DNA of 64,000 nucleotides. Origin: Catenulispora yoronensis. Its GTDB lineage: Bacteria > Actinomycetota > Actinomycetes > Streptomycetales > Catenulisporaceae. The stretch spans positions 55,962-119,961 of the forward strand of contig NZ_BAAAQN010000039.1 of NCBI RefSeq assembly GCF_039531695.1. Reading direction: 5' to 3'. Numbering within the stretch: the stretch's first letter is position 1; every line of letters begins with the position of its first letter. The notes below the pieces were generated by a model. The model worked only from the letters and a program-made list of their open reading frames with translations. It was not told the DNA's origin and ran no database searches. Positions 8,871 to 17,165 of this stretch are shown in pieces. Both the position numbers and the translations under genes were made by a program.

Positions 8871-9061
8871 TCCGATTCCACCGGCTCTCCGAGGGTGATG
8901 GCGTCCACCGGGCACACCTCGACACACTCCCCGCAGCCGCTGCACCGATCGGCCCGGACCGACAGGGTGCCGCCGTGGGGACGGATGGCATGCTCGGGAC
9001 AGGTCAACAGGCACGCGCCACAGCCCTGGCAGGCGCCGATCTCGGCGATCAGAGTGCTCAT
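8867..9061 (-). CDS. 2[4Fe-4S] ferredoxin encoded inside the cobalamin operon
   Basis: A 64-residue ferredoxin with two classical cluster motifs: CQGCGACLLTCP and CSGCGECVEVCP. The protein is just long enough for the two-cluster fold. It is translationally overlapped on both sides (ATGA with the cbiG-cobJ stop and with cobH), so it is an obligate operon member and not a chance neighbour. A likely role is electron supply to a redox step of corrin synthesis: ring contraction, the CobK/CbiJ-type reduction, or cobalt reduction before adenosylation. This role is inferred from position. The longer frame upstream overlaps cobJ and is rejected. Confidence 0.9.
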   Translation of the reverse strand: MSTLIAEIGACQGCGACLLTCPEHAIRPHGGTLSVRADRCSGCGECVEVCPVDAITLGEPVESE

Positions 9062-10806
9062 GAAGTCTGGCTCCAGGTGTAGCCGCGCGGAGTGACCATG
9101 CGGCTGGCCGCGATGCGGGTGTGCGAGCTGCCCACCAGGACCACCGTGTACATGTCGACCTCGGCCGGGTCGAACTCGCTCAGGGTACTGATCCATGCCT
9201 GCTGGCCGGGACGGGACGCGTCGCGGACGCAGCCGACGGGAGTGGTCAACGGCCGGTGCCGCTTGAGGATGTCCAGCGCGTGCCCGAGCTGCCAGTCCCG
9301 GCCCCGGCTGCGCGGGTTGTAGAAGACGGTGACGAAGTCGCCCTCGGCGGCGGCCGCGACCCGGCGCTCGATGGCCGGCCAGGGCGTGTGCAGGTCGGAC
9401 AGGGAGATGATCGCGTGATCGTGGCCGAGCGGCGCGCCGAGGATATTGGCGGCGGCCAGCGAGGCGGTGATGCCTGGCACGCCGACGACGTCGACGTCGT
9501 CGAGCTCTGCAAAGAGATCCAGGGCCGGACTGGCCATGGCGTAGACCCCGGCGTCGCCCGAGCCGATCAGCGCGACGGCCCGACCGGTGCGGGCGGTCTC
9601 GACGGCGTCCTTGGCCCGCGCCTCCTCGCTGCCCAGGCCGGTGGCGCGGACCTCGGTGCCGGGGCGAAGGAGGTCGCGGATCTGGTCCAGGTATTGGTCG
9701 AGTCCGATGACCACCGACGCGCGCCGCAGTTCGGCGACGGCCCGCGGCGGGAGCAGGTCGCGGGCTCCGGGGCCGAGGCCGATCAGGGCCAGGCGGCCGC
9801 GCGGGGCGAGGCGGGCGACGGCGGCGGTCGCCATCGGTGCCCGGTCGTCGTCCGGCGCGCTCTTGGTCTTGGGCACGATCAGGTCGGCGAGCGGCCGGTT
9901 CGGGCCGTCGTGGCGGGCGGCGGCTTCGGCGACCGAGGGCGTGCCGACCCCGGCGAGTACGACAGGGCTCGGATTCGGGACGTCGACCGCGGCGAGTTCG
10001 GCGGCCGGGTGGAAGACCACGGGCCAGCCCCGGCGCCGGGCGGCTTCGAGGATTCCGGCTTCGTCGGCCTTGGCGTCGACCGATGCCAGGCGGGTCACCG
10101 AGGCGGCGGACAGTCCTCCGGCGGCGAGCGCTCGGTCGACGGCGTTCAGGACCTCGTCGGCGGTGACGCCGCGGGAGGCTCCGACGCCGACCACCAATGA
10201 CGGCGGTCGGTAGACGAGAGTTTCGGTCTCGGCGGCTTCAGTAGTAGCGGCAACGTCAGTGACCGTGATCCGGGCCTCGGCCGGGCCCTGATGGCCGTCA
10301 CCGACGTGCAGCGCGGGCAGCGGCCACTCCTCGGCACCGCTGAGGTCGACGGACGCGCCCGACAGCAGCTTCGCGCCGACCGGCGCCAGCAGCTCGGGAT
10401 TCTCGATCCGGAAGCCGAGGTCGGCGCCGTAGCCGTCGAGCGCCTGCGCGCCGGCCGCGTCGGAGGCGGTCGTGATCACCGGGGTGCAGCCGAGGACCGC
10501 CGAGACCCGCTCGGCCAGGTCGTTGGCGCCGTGATGGCCGCCGAGGACCGCGACCGCGTGCCGCAGGGCCTCGTCGACGCAGACCACGGCGGCGTCAGTG
10601 TTCTTATGGCCGAGGACGGGCGCCAGCGATCGCACGGCCGCGCCGACCGCCAGGAAGGCCACCACGGCGTCGCAGTCCTCGAACGCCGTGCGCAGCTCCC
10701 CCGCGCCGCCGTAGAGCCGTGCCTGCTCCGGCCACGCCGCGGCCAGCACGGCGGCGGCGTGGCGCCCGGCGGCGGTCGCGGCGACCACGCCGATCTTCTG
10801 GTTCAC
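9058..10806 (-). CDS. cobJ: CbiG-CobJ/CbiH fusion: cobalt-precorrin-5A hydrolase and precorrin-3B C17-methyltransferase
   Basis: A 582-residue bifunctional protein. Residues 1 to about 325 are CbiG: VVAFLAVGAAVRSLAPVLG, DAAVVCVDEALRHAV, GGHHGANDLAE, and the C-terminal CbiG domain VVGVGASRGVTADEV. From about 340 on is a SAM-dependent tetrapyrrole methylase of the CobJ/CbiH type: LALIGLGPGARDLLPPRA, ALIGSGDAGVYAMASPALD, GVPGITASLAAANILGAPL, HDHAIISLSDLHTPW and DFVTVFYNPRSRGRDWQL. It would do ring contraction-linked methylation at C17 and acetaldehyde release. I start at GTG 10806 because it overlaps the cobL stop as GTGA and has GGGGAG seven bases upstream; a GTG at 10821 is possible. Confidence 0.92.
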   Translation of the reverse strand: MNQKIGVVAATAAGRHAAAVLAAAWPEQARLYGGAGELRTAFEDCDAVVAFLAVGAAVRSLAPVLGHKNTDAAVVCVDEALRHAVAVLGGHHGANDLAERVSAVLGCTPVITTASDAAGAQALDGYGADLGFRIENPELLAPVGAKLLSGASVDLSGAEEWPLPALHVGDGHQGPAEARITVTDVAATTEAAETETLVYRPPSLVVGVGASRGVTADEVLNAVDRALAAGGLSAASVTRLASVDAKADEAGILEAARRRGWPVVFHPAAELAAVDVPNPSPVVLAGVGTPSVAEAAARHDGPNRPLADLIVPKTKSAPDDDRAPMATAAVARLAPRGRLALIGLGPGARDLLPPRAVAELRRASVVIGLDQYLDQIRDLLRPGTEVRATGLGSEEARAKDAVETARTGRAVALIGSGDAGVYAMASPALDLFAELDDVDVVGVPGITASLAAANILGAPLGHDHAIISLSDLHTPWPAIERRVAAAAEGDFVTVFYNPRSRGRDWQLGHALDILKRHRPLTTPVGCVRDASRPGQQAWISTLSEFDPAEVDMYTVVLVGSSHTRIAASRMVTPRGYTWSQTS

Positions 10807-11978
10807 GGTCGTTCTCCCCACAGCAGGAACACGGGATTGGCGGCGGCGAAGCGGTGGGTGTCACCGGGCAGCGCGGACAGGCGGGAGGACTGGAGCAGCA
10901 CGCCGTCGACGGCGCGGCCGGACTTCATCAGCAGGTTGATCGTCTCCGGGACGCGTTCGATCGCGGCCAGCGCGACGACGACCGTCGCGGCCGGGGTCTC
11001 GGCGCAGGCGGCGATCACGTCGGAGCCGCCGCCGCCGACGAACACCGCGTCCGGGCGTGGCAGCCGGTCCAGGGCGCCCAGCGCGTCTTCGACGACGACG
11101 TCGACGGCCACGGCGTGCGCGGCGGCGTTGGCCCGGATCCGTTCGCCGGACTCGGCGTCGCGTTCGACGGCCACCACCGCGGCGCCGAAGCGCGCGCATT
11201 CGATGCCGACCGACCCGGAGCCGGCGCCGATGTCCCACACCAGCCGGCCGGGGCGCGGTCCGAGCCGGGCCAGGGCCTGGGCCCGCACCTCGGCCTTGGT
11301 GATCATCGAGTCGCGGTGGGCGAACGCGGTCTCGGCCAGCGCCCACGGGCCCGGCACGCCCTGGAACCCGGCGAGCCAGCCGCGCTCGGAGGACAGGCGC
11401 GATTCGTCCAGGCACAGCAGCACGTAGGGGTCCTCGAACTCGGAGTGCACGGCGGCGTGCGAGCTTAGGATCTCAATACTCTGATCGGCGTGGCCGAGCC
11501 GCTGGGCGACCACGAACGTCCGGTCCGGGAGTTCGGCGCCCAGTTCGCGGGCTCCGGCGCCGGGGCCGGTCAGCACCGCCACCTTGGGGAAGGCTCGGCA
11601 GACATGGGCGACCGGGCGCAGGTCGCGGCCGTGCGCGCTGACCACCATCGCGTCGTCCCAGGCCATGCCGATCGCGGCGAAGGCGGCGGCGACCGAGGAC
11701 GCCGCCGGGACGACGTCGAGGTCGAGGCCGCGTTCCCGCAGCGCCCGGACGATCCCGAAGAATCCGGGGTCGCCGCTGGCCAGGACGCAGACGCGGTCGT
11801 GGCCGGGAATCCGGTCGAACATCTCGTCCAGGCGGACGAGATGGTGGCGTCGCGCGGTAGGCGGGACGCCGACCTCATCCAGGAGGCGCGCGGTGCCGAC
11901 GACCAGATCGGCGCCGTCGACGGCGGCGCGGGCGCGTTCGGGCAGCGGGGTGCCGTCGTAGCCGATGACGGTGATCAC
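10803..11978 (-). CDS. cobL: CobL-type bifunctional precorrin-6Y methyltransferase/decarboxylase (CbiE-CbiT)
   Basis: A 391-residue fusion. The N-terminal ~195 residues are the CbiE tetrapyrrole methylase (VIGYDGTPLP, CVLASGDPGFFGIVRAL, VVPAASSVAAAFAAIG), which methylates C5 and C15. The C-terminal part is the CbiT class I methyltransferase/decarboxylase with SAM loop WDIGAGSGSVGIE and the FVGGGGSD motif. The start is GTG 11978, overlapping the cbiD stop as GTGA; the longer open frame runs through cbiD and is a shadow. The end overlaps the cbiG-cobJ start. Length fits CobL of Pseudomonas and actinomycetes. Confidence 0.93.
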   Translation of the reverse strand: MITVIGYDGTPLPERARAAVDGADLVVGTARLLDEVGVPPTARRHHLVRLDEMFDRIPGHDRVCVLASGDPGFFGIVRALRERGLDLDVVPAASSVAAAFAAIGMAWDDAMVVSAHGRDLRPVAHVCRAFPKVAVLTGPGAGARELGAELPDRTFVVAQRLGHADQSIEILSSHAAVHSEFEDPYVLLCLDESRLSSERGWLAGFQGVPGPWALAETAFAHRDSMITKAEVRAQALARLGPRPGRLVWDIGAGSGSVGIECARFGAAVVAVERDAESGERIRANAAAHAVAVDVVVEDALGALDRLPRPDAVFVGGGGSDVIAACAETPAATVVVALAAIERVPETINLLMKSGRAVDGVLLQSSRLSALPGDTHRFAAANPVFLLWGERP

Positions 11979-13165
11979 GACCGGGCCACCACTTCCTTGC
12001 CGCTGAAGTCGACCATGACCACCTCGGCGCTGATCGCCCCGCCGCATTCGGCGAGAGCGAAGCGTTCCAGCACGGAGGCGACACGGCGGCACAGCTCGCT
12101 TCCAGCGACGTCGAGTAGTCCGGCGGCGTCCCAGAGCTCGTATCCATGGCGTGCGGTATTGGCCGCGCCGACCTCGGCCGCGAGGTCCGCGGAGCCGCCG
12201 ACGGCGAGGGTGATGTCGCCGAGCAGCGAGCAGTCGACCTTCGAGCGGGTGTAGTGCGTCATCAGGACTCCGGCGCCGAGCTTGGTGAGCTTGCCGGCCA
12301 TGCCGACGAACGCCACGCGCCGCACGCCGTGCTCGACGCAGCGCCGGAGCGCGGCGCCGGTGAAGTCGCCGACCTCGACGAAGCTCACCTCCGGCAGCTC
12401 CGGATACAGCGCCATCGCGCCCTTCTCGGTGCGCCCGCCGGTGCAGAGCACCAGGACAGGGTCCTGCGACGCTCCGGCGGCCTGGGCTGCGAGCACCGAC
12501 ACCGCCTGTTCGACGCTGGCCCGCCACGCGGCCGTGGAGAACGGCCGGACGATGCCGGTGGTGCCGAGGATGGAGATCCCGCCGAGGATGCCCAGGCGCG
12601 CGTTGGTGGTCTTGCGGGCCATGACCTCGCCTTCGGGCACTGAGATGACCACGCTGAGCCCGCGCGCGCCGGCGTCCGGGGCCAGGGCGAGCGCCTCGGC
12701 CACCGACGCCTCGATCATGCCGCGCGGCACCGGGTTGATGGCCGGGCCACCGACCTCCAGGCCGAGGCCGGGCTTGGTGACGACGCCGACACCGACGCCG
12801 CCGTCGAGCCGCAGGCCGGTGCCGGGCGCGAGCCAGGAGACGGTGGCGGTGAGGTGCGCGCCGTGGGTGACGTCGGGGTCGTCGCCGGCGTCTTTGACCA
12901 CGACCGCCTCCGCGCGGCCGGGTCGAGGCAGCTCGCAGCGCTCGGTGGCGAAGGTGACGCGGCGGCCGGAGGGCAGCGCGATCTCGGTCCAGGTCTGGGG
13001 TTCTCCGGTGACCAGCGCGACGGTCGCGGCCTTCGCGGCGGCCGCGGCGCAGGCGCCGGTGGTCCAGCCGGGGCGCAGGGCCTTCGGCCGGACTTTCATG
13101 GTGCGGGGCAGATCGGGTTCCCGGAGGTCGGGTTCCCGATGGCCCGGGGCGCTCGGATCAGACAT
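11975..13165 (-). CDS. cbiD: Cobalt-precorrin-5B C1-methyltransferase CbiD
   Basis: A 396-residue CbiD, the C1 methylase of the cobalt-early pathway. The signature LRPGWTTGACAAAAAKAA lies near residues 30-47. VVVKDAGDDPDVTHGA, INPVPRGMIE and GTTGIVRPFSTAAW follow, and the second domain has CTGGRTEKGA and FVGMAGKLTKLGAGVLMTHY. The ATG at 13165 overlaps the cobM stop by eight bases. The first ~25 residues are low-complexity (REPDLREPDLP), so the folded protein starts later. Upstream in-frame sequence is proline/arginine-rich shadow of the cobM tail. CbiD with CbiG and CbiX marks an anaerobic-type route. Confidence 0.94.
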   Translation of the reverse strand: MSDPSAPGHREPDLREPDLPRTMKVRPKALRPGWTTGACAAAAAKAATVALVTGEPQTWTEIALPSGRRVTFATERCELPRPGRAEAVVVKDAGDDPDVTHGAHLTATVSWLAPGTGLRLDGGVGVGVVTKPGLGLEVGGPAINPVPRGMIEASVAEALALAPDAGARGLSVVISVPEGEVMARKTTNARLGILGGISILGTTGIVRPFSTAAWRASVEQAVSVLAAQAAGASQDPVLVLCTGGRTEKGAMALYPELPEVSFVEVGDFTGAALRRCVEHGVRRVAFVGMAGKLTKLGAGVLMTHYTRSKVDCSLLGDITLAVGGSADLAAEVGAANTARHGYELWDAAGLLDVAGSELCRRVASVLERFALAECGGAISAEVVMVDFSGKEVVARS

Positions 13166-14081
13166 CTGCGACGGGCTCCGCGATCTGCGACGCGGTGGCC
13201 GAGGTGGCCTGCGACGCGGCGGCGGTGACGGCGGCCGTGGCGGTGGTGCCTGCTTTAGCTGTGGTGGCCGCTGTAGCTGTGGTGGCATCGGCGGCGAGCA
13301 GCACCTTCCGCGCGGCCTTGTCCGCGCGGCGGAAGCCGTGGAAATGGCCCGGGTGGTAGAGGTGCGAGCGGGTGCCGTGCGCGGCGAGCGCCGGGCCGAC
13401 GAGGAAGAGGGTGTGCTTCCAGAGCTTGCGCGCCTTCACCGTCTCTTCGAGGTCTGCGATGGTGCAGTAGGCGAGTTCCTCGTCCTCCCAGGTGGCGCGG
13501 TAGGCGACGACGACCGGCGTGTCGGCGTCGTAGCCGCCTTCCAGCAGCTCGGCCACGAGCTGACCGGAGCGCGCGGCGGAGAGGAACACCGCCATGGTGG
13601 TGCCGTGCCGGGCGAACTCGCGGATGGATTCCTTCTCGGGCATGGGCGTCTTGCCGCCGCCGAGCCTGGTGAGGATCACCGATTGGGCGACCTCGGGGAT
13701 CGTCAGCTCGCGCTGCGCGATGGCCGCGACCGCCGAGAAGGCCGAGACGCCGGGGACGATCTCGGTGACCAGGCCGAGCTCGCGGCAGCGGTCCAGCTGT
13801 TCCTGGACCGCGCCCCACAGCGACGGGTCGCCGGAGTGGATCCGCGCGATCCGTAAGTCCTCGGCGAGCGCGCGTTCGTAGATCGCGACGACGCCTTCCA
13901 TCGGCAGGGCCGCGGAGTCCACGATCTCGGCGTCGGGCCGCGCGTGCTCCAGAACGGCTTCCTGCACCAGGCTGGAGGCCCAGATCACGACGTCCGCCTC
14001 GGCGATCGCCCGCGCCCCGCGCAGCGTGATCAGGTCGGCGGCGCCGGGCCCGGCTCCGATGAAGGTCACTTTCGCGGTCAC
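13158..14081 (-). CDS. cobM: Precorrin-4 C11-methyltransferase
   Basis: A 307-residue CobM/CbiF tetrapyrrole methylase. It begins VTFIGAGPGAADLITLRG and has the family's YASSLV-like WASSLVQEAVLEHA, the RIHSGDPSLWGAVQEQ loop, and IVPGVSAFSAVAAI. It also has ELTIPEVAQSVILTRLGGGKTPMP and the substrate helix CTIADLEET. The enzymatic fold ends near residue 255. A further ~50 residues of Ala/Thr-rich repeats (ATTATAATTAKAGTT) form an unusual disordered tail. GTG start at 14081 overlaps the cobI stop as GTGA. Confidence 0.93.
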   Translation of the reverse strand: MTAKVTFIGAGPGAADLITLRGARAIAEADVVIWASSLVQEAVLEHARPDAEIVDSAALPMEGVVAIYERALAEDLRIARIHSGDPSLWGAVQEQLDRCRELGLVTEIVPGVSAFSAVAAIAQRELTIPEVAQSVILTRLGGGKTPMPEKESIREFARHGTTMAVFLSAARSGQLVAELLEGGYDADTPVVVAYRATWEDEELAYCTIADLEETVKARKLWKHTLFLVGPALAAHGTRSHLYHPGHFHGFRRADKAARKVLLAADATTATAATTAKAGTTATAAVTAAASQATSATASQIAEPVADV

Positions 14082-14824
14082 AGCGCTCCCCCTCGTTCGC
14101 GCCGCCGCGCGGTGGTGATGACAGTGGACAGATACGGTGCTTCCGCGACGGTCTCCGGGGTCAGGTCCCCGACCGCGCCGACGACTTCCTCCGGCAGGCC
14201 CAGGGCGGCGCCGAAGACGGTCTGACCGGTGCGGTCGGCCTTGTCGACGGCCGCGAGCATCTCCGGCAGGAACCGGCCGCCCTTGTAGGCGACGACGGTG
14301 TCGAAGGAGGCCAGCGCCTGCTCGTAGGCGTCGAGCCCGGCGGTCATCGGGAACAGGGCCAGCACTTCGCGGCCCTCGGCGAGCACGGTTCCGGAGCGGG
14401 CGGCGAGGTCCTGCATCGCGGTGATCCCCGGGACGGTCTCCACGTCGACCGACGGCATCAGAGCTCGAACTGTCTGAGCGAGATAGCTGAAGGTCGAGTA
14501 GATGTTCGGGTCGCCGATGGTGGCGAACGCGATGCGGGCGGCACCGTCTTCGAAGGCTGCGACCACCGCTTGGGCGGCCTCGTCCCACGCGCTCAGCCGC
14601 TCCGCGGTGCGGCCGCCCCGGTCGGAAAGGGCGAAGCGCACCGCGCGGATCGTGGCGCCGTCGAGGTGGGCCCGCACGGTGGCCTCGGCGCGCCCGGGGC
14701 CCTCGGGCCCGTCGGCGAGTACGGGCACGAACACGACGTCGGCCTCGCGCAGCACGCGCACGGCCTTGACCGTCACCAGCTCCGGATCGCCCGGGCCGAC
14801 GCCGACCCCGGTCAGCAGCCTCAC
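14078..14824 (-). CDS. cobI: Precorrin-2 C20-methyltransferase
   Basis: A 248-residue CobI/CbiL methylase adding the C20 methyl that is later lost in ring contraction. Key motifs: LTGVGVGPGDPELVTVKAVR at the N-terminus, FATIGDPNIYSTFSYL, VETVPGITAMQDLAARSG, and VVAYKGGRFLPEM. The start is GTG 14824, overlapping the cobB stop as GTGA. The much longer open frame to 15469 is antisense-type sequence inside cobB with no family resemblance. Length is typical of CobI. Confidence 0.93.
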   Translation of the reverse strand: MRLLTGVGVGPGDPELVTVKAVRVLREADVVFVPVLADGPEGPGRAEATVRAHLDGATIRAVRFALSDRGGRTAERLSAWDEAAQAVVAAFEDGAARIAFATIGDPNIYSTFSYLAQTVRALMPSVDVETVPGITAMQDLAARSGTVLAEGREVLALFPMTAGLDAYEQALASFDTVVAYKGGRFLPEMLAAVDKADRTGQTVFGAALGLPEEVVGAVGDLTPETVAEAPYLSTVITTARRRERGGAL

Positions 14825-16548
14825 CGCAGCACCCCGCAGCTCTCGACCAGGCGCCGGGCCACCGACGGTGTGCCGGCCCAGTGCAGGTGCAGGTAGGAGG
14901 CGTGGATCCGGGACCCGGCGAAGCCCTCGGTGACCGGGCCGTTGTCCCGCCGCCAGTGCCAGGCCGGGGGCGAGCCGGCCGACGGGCTGACGGCGGTGCG
15001 GTGGAATTCGTGCCCTGACACCCGCGTACCGGCGGCGGCCAGCACCGACTCGGCGGCGGCCACGGCGTGCCGGTAGCCGAGGGTGAGCCGGTCGGTCATC
15101 ACCGCCTCGGCGTCGACGATCCCGCACATCGGCAGCCCGTCCAGGCTCTTGCCGAGGTAGAGCAGCCCGGCGCACTCGGCGGCGATGGCGCCGCCGTAGC
15201 GGGCGAACTGGAACACCGCCTCGCGCAGCGCCTCGTTCGCGGCCAGCTCGGGGGCATGGACCTCGGGGAAGCCGCCGCCGATGACGACGCCGCCGACGCG
15301 CTCGGGGAGCCGCTCGTCGCGCAGCGGATCGAACGGCAGCAGCTCGGCGCCGGCGGCGGTGAGCAGCTCGGCGTTCTCCGCGTAGGAGAAGGTGAAAGCG
15401 GGCCCGGACGCGATCGCGATCCGGGCCTTGGCACCGCGCCGGGGACCGACTTCGGCGGCTGGATCCCACGGCGCGACGCGCAGCGCGGGCGCGGTGCGGG
15501 CCAGGGCGTAAACCTGGTCCAGGCGCACGCCGGCGTCGACGAGCGCGCCGAGCGCGGCGACCGCGTCCAGCGCCTCGGCACGGCGCTCGGCCACTGGGAC
15601 CAGGCCGAGGTGGCGGGAGGGCGCGGCCACCTTGGCGTCGCGGACGAGCGCGCCGAGCACCGGCACGCCGAGGTCGTCCAGCGCCTCGGTCAGGATCCTG
15701 AGATGGGTCTCGGAGCCGACCCGGTTCAGGATGACGCCGGCCAGCCGGACCGCGGGGTCGAAGGACCGGAAGCCGTGCACCAGCGCGGCCACCGAGCGGC
15801 CCTGCGCGGCGGCGTCGACGACGAACACCACCGGGGCGTCGAGCAGCTTGGCGACCTGCGCGGTGGAGGCGAACTCGCCTTCGCCGGTGGCGCCGTCGTA
15901 CAGACCCATGACGCCCTCGACGACCGCCAGATCGGCGCCTGCCGCGCCGTGGGCGAACAGCGGCGCGACGCGGTCGGTGCCGACCAGGTAGGGATCGAGG
16001 TTGCGGCCGGTGCGGCCGGCGGCCAGGGCGTGGTAGCCGGGGTCGATGTAGTCGGGGCCGACCTTGAAGGGGGCCACGGTGAAGCCGCGGTCGGTCAGGG
16101 CTTTGACGATGCCGGTGGCGACGGTCGTTTTGCCGTGGCCGGAGGCGGGGGCCGCGATGACGATGCGGGGAATGGTGAGGGAGAGCGGCTGGGACGGTGT
16201 CGAGGTGGTGGGGGCGGGAGTCGGCGGGGAGGACGCGCCGATCGCCGGCGGGCCGGGCGGTGCGGCTGTGCCGGACCTGGCGGGTGTCGGGGCGGTGGCG
16301 GGCGTCGCGACCGCCACAGTCGCCGCAGCCGTCGCGGCCGAGGAGTTGGGGGTCGCGGAGTTCGAGGTCGCGGAGTTGGGGGTCGCGGAGTTGGGGGTCG
16401 CGGAGTTGGGGGTCGCGGAGTTGGGGGTCGAAGAGTTCGAGGCCGGAGATTTCGGGGGCTGAGAGTTCGGGTTCGAGGCGTTCGGTTTCGCGGAGTTCGG
16501 GTTCGAGGCGTTCGCGGCGGCCGGAATGCCGTGCGGAGCGCCGCTCAC
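14821..16548 (-). CDS. cobB: Cobyrinate a,c-diamide synthase (CobB/CbiA) with repeat-rich N-terminal extension
   Basis: A 575-residue glutamine amidotransferase that amidates the a and c carboxylates using ATP and Gln. The P-loop APASGHGKTT is at about 133-142, followed by FKVGPDYIDPGYH and VVEGVMGLYDG. The C-terminal GATase domain has GGVVIGGGFPEVHAPEL, the nucleophile AAECAGLLYLGKSL, and the late histidine in SGHEFHRTAV. CobB proteins are usually about 450-470 residues; the extra ~125 N-terminal residues are disordered and include about eleven pentapeptide units near SATPN, from 15-base DNA repeats. GTG 16548 overlaps the cobO stop as GTGA. A later start inside the extension cannot be excluded. 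Confidence 0.92.
   Translation of the reverse strand: MSGAPHGIPAAANASNPNSAKPNASNPNSQPPKSPASNSSTPNSATPNSATPNSATPNSATSNSATPNSSAATAAATVAVATPATAPTPARSGTAAPPGPPAIGASSPPTPAPTTSTPSQPLSLTIPRIVIAAPASGHGKTTVATGIVKALTDRGFTVAPFKVGPDYIDPGYHALAAGRTGRNLDPYLVGTDRVAPLFAHGAAGADLAVVEGVMGLYDGATGEGEFASTAQVAKLLDAPVVFVVDAAAQGRSVAALVHGFRSFDPAVRLAGVILNRVGSETHLRILTEALDDLGVPVLGALVRDAKVAAPSRHLGLVPVAERRAEALDAVAALGALVDAGVRLDQVYALARTAPALRVAPWDPAAEVGPRRGAKARIAIASGPAFTFSYAENAELLTAAGAELLPFDPLRDERLPERVGGVVIGGGFPEVHAPELAANEALREAVFQFARYGGAIAAECAGLLYLGKSLDGLPMCGIVDAEAVMTDRLTLGYRHAVAAAESVLAAAGTRVSGHEFHRTAVSPSAGSPPAWHWRRDNGPVTEGFAGSRIHASYLHLHWAGTPSVARRLVESCGVLR
16343..16507 (-). repeat. 15-base tandem repeats inside cobB (about 11 units)
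   Basis: On the + strand the unit reads gagttgggggtcgcg. Units begin every 15 bases from 16343; copies at 16373, 16388 and 16403 are identical, and the rest diverge toward 16507. In the cobB frame each unit encodes one pentapeptide close to S-A-T-P-N, so length change by whole units would keep the frame. Confidence 0.9.
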
Positions 16549-17165
16549 CACTCGATACCCTTCTGGCCCTTCTGGGCCGCGTCCATCGGATGCTTCACCT
16601 TGGTCATCTCCGTGACCAGGTCGGCGGCCTCGAGCAGCTGCGGGGCGGCGTCGCGGCCGGTGATGACGACGTGCTGGGTCCCGGGCCGGTCGGCCAGGGT
16701 CTTCACGACCTCGTCGACGTCGACCCAGCCCCACTTCATCGGGTAGGTGAACTCGTCGAGGATGTAGAGGCGGTAGGTCTCGGCCGCCAGGTCCTGCTTG
16801 ATGCGCTCCCAGCCGGCGCGGGCGTTGTCGGCCTGGAGCTCCGGGTCGGAGTGCAGGTCCCGCTGGATCCAGGACCAGCCCTCGCCCATCTTGTGCCAGT
16901 CGACCGGGCCGCCCTGGCCGGTGGCGCGGTGCAGGTCGCCGAGCGCCTTCAGCGCGTTCTCCTCGCCGATGCGCCACTTCGCCGACTTCACGAACTGGAA
17001 CACCCCGACCGGCCAGCCCTGGTTCCAGCCGCGCAGCGCCAGCCCGAAGGCGGCTGTCGACTTTCCTTTGCCGGGACCGGTGTGCACGATCGTCAGCGGC
17101 CGGTTGCGGCGCTGGCGGGTGGTGAGGCCGTCGTCGGGGATGTGAGCGGGTTGGCCCTGAGGCAT
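16545..17165 (-). CDS. cobO: Cob(I)yrinic acid a,c-diamide adenosyltransferase (CobO/BtuR family)
   Basis: A 206-residue corrinoid adenosyltransferase that places the 5'-deoxyadenosyl group on Co(I). The P-loop HTGPGKGKSTAAFG is near residues 28-41. GWNQGWPVGVFQFVKSAKW and YILDEFTYPMKWGWV follow, then VVITGRDAAPQLLEAADLVTEM, a classic CobO block. ATG at 17165 overlaps the upstream stop by one base (TGATG), and its stop overlaps the cobB GTG. Length is normal. Confidence 0.95.
   Translation of the reverse strand: MPQGQPAHIPDDGLTTRQRRNRPLTIVHTGPGKGKSTAAFGLALRGWNQGWPVGVFQFVKSAKWRIGEENALKALGDLHRATGQGGPVDWHKMGEGWSWIQRDLHSDPELQADNARAGWERIKQDLAAETYRLYILDEFTYPMKWGWVDVDEVVKTLADRPGTQHVVITGRDAAPQLLEAADLVTEMTKVKHPMDAAQKGQKGIEW

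Noticed and set aside
12282..13856. 524-residue plus-strand frame over cbiD/cobM
   Set aside because: Shadow frame without motifs; both minus-strand genes are clearly conserved.
16064..16462. Pentapeptide-like ELGVA repeats on the plus strand
   Set aside because: Antisense reading of the cobB repeat; the cobB frame joins a conserved P-loop domain and overlaps cobO properly.
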